From assembly GCA_900762125.1 (NCBI GenBank), contig CAAFFL010000175.1, positions 1-6,871 on the forward strand: DNA of 6,871 bases, in the 5' to 3' direction. Shown one piece after another: positions 1 through 4,481 of the stretch (position 1 is the first letter of the stretch; each line of letters opens with the position of its first letter). The notes below the pieces were generated by a model. That model made no database searches, was not told the DNA's origin, and saw nothing but the letters and a program-made list of their open reading frames with translations. Source of the DNA: an uncultured Prevotella sp. Lineage in GTDB: Bacteria > Bacteroidota > Bacteroidia > Bacteroidales > Bacteroidaceae. The translations under genes were made by a program, and so were the position numbers.

Positions 1-41
1 AAAATACCACCGAATGTGGTCAGCTTCTCAGATTTTATTGC

Positions 42-49
42 TACCTTTG
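42..49 (+). promoter_or_regulatory. Possible -7 promoter element for the first barrel gene
   Basis: TACCTTTG is an exact match to the Bacteroidota -7 consensus TAnnTTTG. No good TTTG lies 19-21 bp upstream; the nearest candidate is TGTG at 15-18 with a 23-bp spacer, so the -33 half is weak. If it is used, transcription would begin near position 56 and give a leader of about 140 nt that includes the hairpin at 122-146. A second, poorer possibility is a promoter overlapping that hairpin, with TACTTATA at 147-154. Confidence 0.4.
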
Positions 50-121
50 CCATGTCTGTTGGTTTTCGAACTGCTTGAATTCGCACCACCAAGTTAAGTG
101 AAAATACCGACATGGCAAAAT

Positions 122-146
122 TGTGGGCAACTTATTGTTGCCCACA
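122..146. repeat. Perfect 10-bp inverted repeat upstream of barrel gene
   Basis: TGTGGGCAAC (122-131) and GTTGCCCACA (137-146) are perfect inverse complements around the 5-nt loop TTATT. No T-run follows on the + strand. On the - strand the stem is followed by ATTTT, so it could be a weak terminator for leftward transcription, an operator, or a 5'-UTR hairpin about 50 nt before the start codon of the downstream gene. The sequence shows the symmetry; the role is not known. Confidence 0.6.
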
Positions 147-195
147 TACTTATATAATAAAGATTAATTTAATTGGGTGCGGAATTAAGGTATCA

Positions 196-861
196 ATGAA
201 ACGACTCTTATTGATTCTATCGCTGCTGTGCTTGGTGGCTTCGACGCAGGCACAGGACTACAAACGGCACGAACTGACCCTCTCCGTCGGACTGGGAGGC
301 AACGGCAGCACGGAGGCTTCATGCTTCCCCAACAAAGCCAGAGAGATGAAAAGACAGTACCGCAACCCCAGCAAACATTGGGAGCACGGACGGTTTGACG
401 ATGACTTAGCTATCTCCGTCTCCGGCTCCTTGGCAGTCGACTACTACTACAACATCTCCAAACAGGTGGCTGCCGGCATGTTGGTCGGCCAGTCCGTCTG
501 CAGCGATCGGTACGACTCATACGACCCATACAACCCAGTCAACGAACTCTCAATAGAGAACGCCAACTTCGACGTTAGCATCTGGTATGTCATGCCGCAG
601 TTCCGTTACACGTGGTTCCTGTCTGACAATGGCATCGTCCGTCTCTACTCCGCCGCCGCGGCTGGTCTCGCCTTCCAGAAGACCACCTACGACGACGACC
701 CCGGCGACCTTCCGCAGGTAATCTGGCACGACCGCTGCTTCACCTACCAGACCACCGCCATCGGCATCTCGCTCGGCGGACAGTTCGTCCGCTTCAACGC
801 CGAGGGTGGCTTCGGTGTCCGTGGCATCGTGAACATCGGCGTGAAGTTCCTGTTCAAGTGA
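196..861 (+). CDS. Exported outer-membrane beta-barrel protein (porin-like, uncharacterised)
   Basis: This encodes a predicted 221-residue secreted protein. I place the start at the ATG at 196 because it opens a textbook Sec signal peptide (MKRLLLILSLLCLVASTQAQ, cleavage near residues 19-20). The open frame runs upstream to 112, but that extension puts a non-signal segment first and covers the hairpin at 122-146. There is no lipobox before the Cys in the signal peptide, so it is not a lipoprotein. The mature part has alternating polar and hydrophobic stretches rich in Tyr, Phe and Gly (for example around residues 90-105, 130-150 and 190-221). It ends in an aromatic strand, GVKFLFK, as outer-membrane barrels do. 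The fold is inferred from this pattern; no family-specific motif is recognised and the function is unknown. An acidic, Tyr/Asp-rich stretch near residues 100-120 could be an extracellular loop. The gene stands alone, with its own spacing to the next promoter. Confidence 0.75.
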   Translation: MKRLLLILSLLCLVASTQAQDYKRHELTLSVGLGGNGSTEASCFPNKAREMKRQYRNPSKHWEHGRFDDDLAISVSGSLAVDYYYNISKQVAAGMLVGQSVCSDRYDSYDPYNPVNELSIENANFDVSIWYVMPQFRYTWFLSDNGIVRLYSAAAAGLAFQKTTYDDDPGDLPQVIWHDRCFTYQTTAIGISLGGQFVRFNAEGGFGVRGIVNIGVKFLFK

Positions 862-869
862 TGAACAAC

Positions 870-894
870 TAATGCTGAAAAAAAGATAGCATTA
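870..894 (+). other. Weak hairpin after the first barrel gene
   Basis: TAATGCT (870-876) and AGCATTA (888-894) can pair around an A-rich 11-nt loop, nine bases after the stop codon. The stem is only 7 bp, AT-rich, and has no following T-run. It may mark the transcript end or be chance, and it is a poor intrinsic terminator. Confidence 0.25.
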
Positions 895-917
895 ATCCGA
901 AGGAAAGCTTCATATCA

Positions 918-949
918 CTTGGAACTGTAGAAAGAATGTCGTAAATTTG
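918..949 (+). promoter_or_regulatory. Bacteroidota-type promoter for the PorT-like barrel gene
   Basis: The -7 element TAAATTTG (942-949) fits TAnnTTTG exactly. CTTG at 918-921 is a three-of-four match to the -33 TTTG, with a 20-bp spacer. Transcription would start near 956, leaving a leader of about 80 nt before the ATG at 1036. Confidence 0.6.
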
Positions 950-1035
950 CACCACCAGAACCCGCCAGGCCTCTGCTTCTGATCTCGGTCAAAAGTAATG
1001 CTCAAATGTGCGGGTCGTTATTAATTTTACAAGCT

Positions 1036-1821
1036 ATGGCAAGACCTATTAATTTGTTTTTAGTAGCAGCATTGATGCTGGTCGCAACATCCTCACACGC
1101 ACAACAGCCAGCCAAAACCTTATCTATTACACCCAAGATGGGCATCAGTATGGGAAGCCTTACGGGCGACCCGAAGTTTACAACCATCGTGGCCATGCCC
1201 GATCTGCCCACAGACGGACAGATCCACGATGTGACATCATCGACCGCAACCAGCGCCCTTTCCACCACAAACAAAAGCACAAAGGCTTGCTTCACCGGTG
1301 GTGCGGAAGCACAATACCAGTTCAGCGATGTACTCGGCATCATCTTCGGCGCCACCTATCGCCATGCCGCCCTGTCCTACGACTATGTTTCCGCTAACCC
1401 GAACAATTACGCCACCATCGGCGAGGATCGTGTTGCCACGGTCACAAACATTTACGACGCTCATTGGAGTGCCGACTATCTCGGCGTGCCCGTGATGCTC
1501 AATGCCTATCTGTGGAAAGGACTCGCCGTCAAGGCGGGCCTGCAGTTCGACTGGATGTTCCACGAAGATGCCAAGAGCAAAATGGAATATCAGACGAAAG
1601 GCGATGTCACCGTGACGGGTGGCGCTTCGGTAGGCGACCTGCGCAAAGTGAGCCTCTCCGTGCCCGTCGGCCTGTCCTACGAATACAAGAACGTCGTCCT
1701 GGATGCCCGCTACAACATCGGCGTCACCAATGTGGAAAAAGCCAACTGGGACGGCGGCGACGGTCCTTCCCATCGCACCAGTGCCTTCGCCGTAACACTC
1801 GGGTATAAGTTTGCGCTGTAA
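1036..1821 (+). CDS. PorT-like outer membrane beta-barrel protein (OMP_b-brl_2 type)
   Basis: This encodes a 261-residue exported protein expected in the outer membrane. The start at 1036 is chosen because it opens a Sec signal peptide (MARPINLFLVAALMLVATSS, then HA-QQ, cleavage near residue 22). An in-frame ATG at 1006 would add ten residues before it and is less likely. The stretch YLGVPVMLNAYLWKGLAVKA (about residues 152-171) is typical of the PorT/OMP_b-brl_2 group widespread in Bacteroidota, where a strand of the form 'YLxIPhhhN' is followed by 'KGhxhxAG'. Further Gly/aromatic strands follow (GLSYEY, LDARYNIGV) and the protein closes on a barrel-type strand, AVTLGYKFAL. Such proteins are 8-10-stranded barrels of mostly unknown role. 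It has its own promoter at 918-949 and is probably monocistronic. It is not obviously a paralogue of the preceding barrel. Confidence 0.8.
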   Translation: MARPINLFLVAALMLVATSSHAQQPAKTLSITPKMGISMGSLTGDPKFTTIVAMPDLPTDGQIHDVTSSTATSALSTTNKSTKACFTGGAEAQYQFSDVLGIIFGATYRHAALSYDYVSANPNNYATIGEDRVATVTNIYDAHWSADYLGVPVMLNAYLWKGLAVKAGLQFDWMFHEDAKSKMEYQTKGDVTVTGGASVGDLRKVSLSVPVGLSYEYKNVVLDARYNIGVTNVEKANWDGGDGPSHRTSAFAVTLGYKFAL

Positions 1822-2121
1822 TCGTCATCAAATAACAAATATAGAGAGGATATATCAGGAAGCGGGACCTGGCGGTGAGAAGTGCTATCGTCAATATAGG
1901 TAGCGATATGACAGGCAATCCATTTTGGATGACAAATCCAGCTAACTTCATAGACCCGAACAAGTTCAACAAAACGTTAAACTGATGATTCTGAGGAGCA
2001 CCAGCAGCCAATGCATCCGCGGCCGCGAACTGATGCTGAGCGTCTACTATAAACCATAGGTGTAAGTCGAGAATGTGAAAACAATGATTTGAAACTTTCT
2101 GCAATAATTTACATTCAATTT
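1822..2121. other. Long gap with possible decayed coding sequence
   Basis: This 300-bp stretch between the PorT-like barrel gene and the Rpn promoter has no convincing intact gene. Two short + strand reading segments look protein-like. The first, about 1845-1985, reads in part MTGNPFWMTNPANFIDPNKF and ends TGA. The second begins at an ATG overlapping that stop (1985), runs to TAG at 2057-2059, and ends RELMLSVYYKP, which resembles a terminal beta-strand of an outer-membrane barrel. They lie in different frames. They could be a gene remnant or chance. The last third (about 2060-2121) is AT-rich and holds only upstream promoter sequence. Confidence 0.3.
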
Positions 2122-2153
2122 CTTGCTTCCTATCAATGTTTTCACTATCTTTG
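2122..2153 (+). promoter_or_regulatory. Bacteroidota-type promoter for the Rpn nuclease gene
   Basis: The -7 element TATCTTTG (2146-2153) matches TAnnTTTG. CTTG at 2122-2125 serves as a three-of-four -33 element with a 20-bp spacer. The predicted start of transcription is near 2160, which gives a very short leader of about 12 nt. It also rules against the in-frame ATG at 2136, which lies inside the promoter. Confidence 0.65.
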
Positions 2154-2171
2154 CAAAAAGTATATGCAGCG

Positions 2172-3083
2172 ATGAAAGAGGAAAATAAGTACATCCGTTT
2201 TGACTGGGCTGCCAAGCGTATGCTGCGTGACAAGGCCAACTTTGCAGTCTTCGAAGGACTCATCACGGTTCTTCTCGGCGAGCCTGTGCATATCGTGGAG
2301 ATACTGGAGAGCGAGAGCAACCAGGAGACGCAGGACGACAAGTTCAACCGTGTAGACATCAAAGCCAAGGATAGCAAGGACGAAATCATCTTGGTGGAAA
2401 TCCAGCAGGCCCGCGAGCTCTACTATCTGGAGCGCGTGCTCTACGGCGTGGCAAAAGCCATCACTGAGCATGTCCATCTGGGGGACAAATACAATCAGGT
2501 GCGTAAGGTCTACTCCATCAGCATCCTTTACTTCGACCTAGGCAAAGGTGCCGACTATCTGTATCATGGTCAGACCACGCTCGTGGGTGTGCACACCAAG
2601 GACACACTGAAGATCACCACAAAGGACAAGGACATCATCAGCGTAAAGACACCGGAGAACCTTTTCCCCGAATACTACATCATACGGGTCAACGAGTTCA
2701 ACAAACTGGCCAAGACCCCGCTGGAAGAGTGGCTTGACTACCTGAAGACGGGGAACATCAAGGAGGACACCACGGTGCCGGGACTCCGTGAGGCCCGCGA
2801 GCGCCTGCAGGTGCTGAAGATGGACAAGGCCGACCGCGACGCCTACTTCCGCCATGTCAACAACATCATGATCCAGAACGATGTTCTCGACACTGCGAAA
2901 CTGGAAGGAAGAGCGGAAGGCCGTGCAGAAGGCCGTGCAGAAGGCCGAGCAGAAGGCCGTGCAGAAGGTTTGAAAGAGGCTAACCGCAAAACTGCTGCCA
3001 ACCTAAAGCGAATGGGCTTTTCCAATGAGCAGATTGCTCAGGCCACAGGCCTCACGATAGAAGAGATTGAGCTGTGTAAGTAA
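2172..3083 (+). CDS. Rpn family recombination-promoting nuclease / putative transposase (PDDEXK_2)
   Basis: This 303-residue protein is a PD-(D/E)XK-type DNA endonuclease of the Rpn group (numbering from the ATG at 2172). The N-terminus has the family opening 'YIRFDWAAKRMLRDKANFAV' followed by FEGLITVLLGEP. The catalytic core is visible as NRVDIKAKDSKDEIILVEIQ, with D62 and the E76-x-Q78 pair in the expected D...ExQ arrangement. The C-terminal part is predicted helical: five EGRA repeats at residues 245-264, then an HTH-like end (RMGFSNEQIAQATGLTIEEI, residues 280-299). The active site looks intact and the length is normal for the family. I chose 2172 because the family sequence begins there and the upstream ATG at 2136 falls inside the promoter. 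Rpn proteins promote RecA-independent recombination. In E. coli they act as toxic anti-phage nucleases restrained by a small C-terminal protein (RpnS) translated from within the same gene, and residues after M217 or M233 could play that part here. No terminal inverted repeats or target duplications are seen, so it is not an insertion sequence in the usual sense. Confidence 0.9.
   Translation: MKEENKYIRFDWAAKRMLRDKANFAVFEGLITVLLGEPVHIVEILESESNQETQDDKFNRVDIKAKDSKDEIILVEIQQARELYYLERVLYGVAKAITEHVHLGDKYNQVRKVYSISILYFDLGKGADYLYHGQTTLVGVHTKDTLKITTKDKDIISVKTPENLFPEYYIIRVNEFNKLAKTPLEEWLDYLKTGNIKEDTTVPGLREARERLQVLKMDKADRDAYFRHVNNIMIQNDVLDTAKLEGRAEGRAEGRAEGRAEGRAEGLKEANRKTAANLKRMGFSNEQIAQATGLTIEEIELCK
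2820..3083 (+). CDS. Candidate internal gene for an RpnS-like inhibitor (speculative)
   Basis: In-frame ATG codons at 2820 (87-residue product) and 2868 (71-residue product) lie between the nuclease domain and the EGRA repeats of the Rpn gene. Either would yield a free C-terminal protein containing the repeats and the HTH-like end. Work on E. coli Rpn proteins shows such intragenic small proteins bind and block the full-length nuclease, using a helix made of variable-number four-residue repeats. Here the layout is the same, but translation initiation is not demonstrated. AGG lies 7-9 nt before the first ATG, and an A-rich stretch precedes the second. Bacteroidota often initiate without Shine-Dalgarno pairing, so sequence alone cannot decide. 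Confidence 0.3.
   Translation: MDKADRDAYFRHVNNIMIQNDVLDTAKLEGRAEGRAEGRAEGRAEGRAEGLKEANRKTAANLKRMGFSNEQIAQATGLTIEEIELCK
2904..2969 (+). repeat. 12-bp tandem repeat coding for five EGRA units
   Basis: Five 12-bp units encode Glu-Gly-Arg-Ala, followed by a partial unit (EG). The first unit differs most at the DNA level (GAAGGAAGAGCG); the rest are close copies of GAAGGCCGTGCA. The unit is a multiple of three, so gain or loss of copies changes the helix length without shifting the frame. Near-identical copies suggest recent expansion by slippage or recombination. Confidence 0.9.
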
Positions 3084-3110
3084 ACCAAACTATATCCCTT
3101 AACAGAGAAT

Positions 3111-3425
3111 ATGGATTATTTAGGTATACTGATCTTCGCAGGAGCGATTCTAGCCATCCCAACATTATTGGGCGCAGGCATCGCTTTTCTTTTAACCCAA
3201 CAGAAGAAAGAGGTCAACATGGTTTGGAGGATAGCTGGGTACCTGTTATATACGGTACTGTCGGTAGCCATCAGCTACTTTCTGTTTTTCTCCCATCCCA
3301 GACAGGGATGCGATTTTTCATTCTTGATTGTTCCATTCCTTCCCCTGTCATGGATTATATCTATTATCCTCTGTAGCCTTATAGGTTCGCATTATAGAAA
3401 AAGAAAACACCTCAAGATAGGATGA
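3111..3425 (+). CDS. Small membrane protein with three predicted helices, unknown function
   Basis: This encodes a 104-residue protein that I do not recognise. Three hydrophobic segments are clear: residues 4-28 (LGILIFAGAILAIPTLLGAG and on), about 39-61 (WRIAGYLLYTVLSVAISYFLFF) and about 69-92. Short charged linkers separate them, and the tail RKRKHLK at residues 96-102 should stay in the cytoplasm. There is no signal peptidase site or lipobox. The start ATG lies 27 bp after the Rpn stop codon, preceded by AACAGAGAAT with a weak AGAG. No promoter is seen in the gap, so it is probably co-transcribed with the Rpn gene. The pairing may be functional (a membrane-acting effector or immunity partner) or incidental; nothing in the sequence decides this. 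The hairpin at 3470-3507 lies 45 bp downstream and might end this transcript too. Confidence 0.65.
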   Translation: MDYLGILIFAGAILAIPTLLGAGIAFLLTQQKKEVNMVWRIAGYLLYTVLSVAISYFLFFSHPRQGCDFSFLIVPFLPLSWIISIILCSLIGSHYRKRKHLKIG

Positions 3426-3469
3426 GCAAATAAAAGCTTGTCGCCAATCGTACGTCATAAGCAGATGCG

Positions 3470-3507
3470 AAAAAAGCCAAGAAGCTAATCATCAGCTTCT
3501 TGGCTTT
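3470..3507 (-). terminator. Intrinsic terminator of tRNA-Pro, perhaps bidirectional
   Basis: AAAGCCAAGAAGCT (3473-3486) pairs perfectly with AGCTTCTTGGCTTT (3494-3507) around a 7-nt loop. Read on the - strand the 14-bp stem runs into TTTTTT (3475-3470), a strong intrinsic terminator just after the tRNA-Pro gene. On the + strand it is followed only by TTT/CTG, so it could weakly stop transcripts from the Rpn and small-membrane-protein genes. Confidence 0.85.
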
Positions 3508-3512
3508 CTGAG

Positions 3513-3588
3513 TGGTCGGGATTACTGGACTCGAACCAGCGACCCCTACGTCCCGAACGTAGTGCGCTACCAACTGCGCTAAATCCCG
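3513..3588 (-). tRNA. tRNA-Pro (anticodon CGG), CCA encoded
   Basis: The 76-nt gene folds as a full cloverleaf: acceptor CGGGATT/AATCCCG, D-stem GCGC/GCGC, anticodon stem CTACG/CGTAG with loop TTCGGGA giving anticodon CGG, and T-stem GCTGG/CCAGT with loop TTCGAGT and one G-T pair at the stem base. It reads proline codon CCG. The discriminator A and the 3' CCA are encoded (3516-3513). It is transcribed divergently from tRNA-Phe and followed by a strong hairpin terminator. Confidence 0.95.
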
Positions 3589-3642
3589 ATCTTAAACTTG
3601 GGCGACGTCCGTGAGAATGGGGCGTCATCCGGAATGCGAGTG

Positions 3643-3650
3643 CAAAGGTA
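3643..3650 (-). promoter_or_regulatory. -7 element of the tRNA-Pro promoter
   Basis: Read on the - strand this is TACCTTTG, an exact TAnnTTTG -7 element, with predicted transcription start near 3636, about 48 nt before the mature tRNA-Pro 5' end. No clear TTTG is found 19-21 bp upstream, so the -33 element is weak. It lies in the left arm of a 16-bp inverted repeat shared with the tRNA-Phe promoter. Confidence 0.6.
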
Positions 3651-3690
3651 CATCTTTTTTCTGAAACGAGGGCATTTTTCTTTGGAAAAG

Positions 3691-3722
3691 TTTGGGGGAG
3701 TGGCAAAAAAGCCGTACCTTTG
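3691..3722 (+). promoter_or_regulatory. Promoter of tRNA-Phe
   Basis: TTTG (3691-3694), a 20-bp spacer, then TACCTTTG (3715-3722) is a full match to the Bacteroidota housekeeping promoter. The predicted start near 3729 gives a leader of about 47 nt before the mature tRNA. It is the best-matching promoter in the window. Confidence 0.85.
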
Positions 3723-3775
3723 CACTCGCAATTCGGAAATCGGACAGTCGTTCCGCTCTGAAGCACCACAGATTT

Positions 3776-3848
3776 GGTGCCTTAGCTCAGGTGGTAGAGC
3801 AATGGACTGAAAATCCATGTGTCCTTGGTTCAACTCCAAGAGGTACCA
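3776..3848 (+). tRNA. tRNA-Phe (anticodon GAA), CCA not encoded
   Basis: The 73-nt gene folds fully: acceptor GGTGCCT/AGGTACC with one G-T pair, D-stem GCTC/GAGC, anticodon stem ATGGA/TCCAT with loop CTGAAAA giving anticodon GAA, and T-stem CTTGG/CCAAG with loop TTCAACT. The discriminator A (3848) is followed by CAT rather than CCA, so the 3' end must be added by the CCA-adding enzyme, unlike the neighbouring tRNA-Pro. Confidence 0.96.
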
Positions 3849-3865
3849 CATCCTCCTTTCATTCC

Positions 3866-3901
3866 GCCCGGTTACTAACGTCAGTTAGTGCCGGGCTTTT
3901 T
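3866..3901 (+). terminator. Intrinsic terminator of tRNA-Phe
   Basis: GCCCGGTTACTAAC (3866-3879) pairs with GTTAGTGCCGGGC (3884-3896), with a tetraloop, one bulged base and one G-T pair, followed by TTTTT (3897-3901). It ends the tRNA-Phe transcript 18 nt after the mature 3' end. It lacks a T-run on the - strand, so it is not clearly a terminator for the leftward DUF4252-type gene. Confidence 0.85.
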
Positions 3902-3934
3902 ATTTCTGCTCCGCGGTCGTCTCACGAGGCAACA

Positions 3935-4408
3935 TCAGTCGTTGTCGTCGACCATTCGCACGACGGCCTCGATATCCTCAGGATTGATGTCGCCCGTGAC
4001 GAGGATGCCCACGCAGTCGTCATCATCGTTGATGAGGGCCACGATCTCCGCGATGAGGTCCTCATGCTTCTTCACGAGGATGAGGATGTTCTGTCCGTCG
4101 TCTTTCATGCGGGTGTACTCCTCGTAGTCCTTCTTGGAGAGGTTGCTGATGGCGTTGGCGAAGTTCTTGCGCACCCGCTTCTTGCAGTTGTCCAGCGTGA
4201 GGATCTTCGCCGAGTGGATCTCGTCGAGCAGCGCCTGGGTATTATTGTTCTTCACCGCCGCAGCGCCGAGCTTCAGCATCGCGCGCGGCACGCTGACGTA
4301 CTCCGCCTTCTTCTGGTCCTTGTAATCGTTGAACACGTCCTTCGCCGTCTGGGCAAAGGAGAGCTGAGCCATGAGCATCAGCACGAGGGTAAAAAGTATC
4401 TTTTTCAT
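3935..4408 (-). CDS. Secreted DUF4252-type protein
   Basis: This encodes a 157-residue protein matching the pattern of the Bacteroidota DUF4252 family, whose function is unknown. The start at 4408 opens a signal peptide (MKKILFTLVLMLMAQLSFAQ, cleavage around residue 19). A GTG at 4429 and an ATG at 4414 are in frame upstream but less likely. Family-like features are the segment AMLKLGAAAVKNNN (43-56) and KILTLDNC (68-75), then YEEYTRMKDDGQNILILVKK (95-114). After these come DLIAEIVALINDDDDCVGIL (117-136) and a closing GDINPEDIEAVVRM (139-152). The mature protein is small, charged and probably periplasmic; no lipobox is seen. The acidic runs DDDD and DDND are notable. It lies 73 bp downstream of the HhH gene with a GC-rich palindromic element between them, so it may be co-transcribed with it or started separately; no clear promoter is visible. 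Confidence 0.8.
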   Translation of the reverse strand: MKKILFTLVLMLMAQLSFAQTAKDVFNDYKDQKKAEYVSVPRAMLKLGAAAVKNNNTQALLDEIHSAKILTLDNCKKRVRKNFANAISNLSKKDYEEYTRMKDDGQNILILVKKHEDLIAEIVALINDDDDCVGILVTGDINPEDIEAVVRMVDDND

Positions 4409-4434
4409 AATCATCGGTTTGTTTATCACTGTAT

Positions 4435-4479
4435 CCCCCCTTGGGGAGGGGGTGCCCGCTATAGCGGGCAGGAGAGGGG
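4435..4479. repeat. GC-rich palindromic intergenic element
   Basis: A C-run and G-run (4435-4452) is followed by the perfect palindrome TGCCCGCTATAGCGGGCA (4453-4470) and then GGAGAGGGG. It fills the gap between the HhH stop codon and the DUF4252-type start. Its form (C-run, G-run, gcccg...cgggc, ggagagggg) resembles dispersed intergenic elements in Bacteroidota genomes, but I see only one copy here. It may act as an RNA hairpin between the two genes. Confidence 0.5.
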
Positions 4480-4481
4480 CT

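Larger units (their letters stand above)
3636..3729. repeat. 16-bp inverted repeat spanning divergent tRNA promoters
   Basis: GCGAGTGCAAAGGTAC (3636-3651) and GTACCTTTGCACTCGC (3714-3729) are perfect inverse complements separated by 62 bp. Each arm contains one -7 element and the predicted start site of one tRNA gene, so both tRNAs have identical sequence from about -13 to the start region. Beyond the arms GAAT and ATTC continue the symmetry with a one-base offset. Confidence 0.85.

Noticed and set aside
153..158. TATAAT as an E. coli-type -10 box
   Set aside because: Bacteroidota primary sigma factor uses TAnnTTTG rather than TATAAT, and no matching TTGACA is well placed, so it is probably chance in an AT-rich leader.
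2136..2171. Upstream ATG at 2136 as start of the Rpn gene
   Set aside because: It would put the -7 element TATCTTTG inside the coding sequence; family similarity begins at the ATG at 2172.
1724..2389. Long - strand open frame across the gap before Rpn
   Set aside because: It overlaps the barrel gene end, the Rpn promoter and the Rpn N-terminus in antisense, and its translation shows no family features.
2904..2969. CRISPR-like repeats
   Set aside because: The 12-bp units are contiguous with no spacers and sit in frame inside a coding sequence.
2100..3100. Insertion sequence ends around the putative transposase
   Set aside because: No flanking terminal inverted repeats or target-site duplications are visible; Rpn-type genes usually lack them.
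3485..3851. Short proteins across the tRNA region on both strands
   Set aside because: They overlap the two tRNA genes and their promoters; the coding appearance comes from conserved tRNA sequence.
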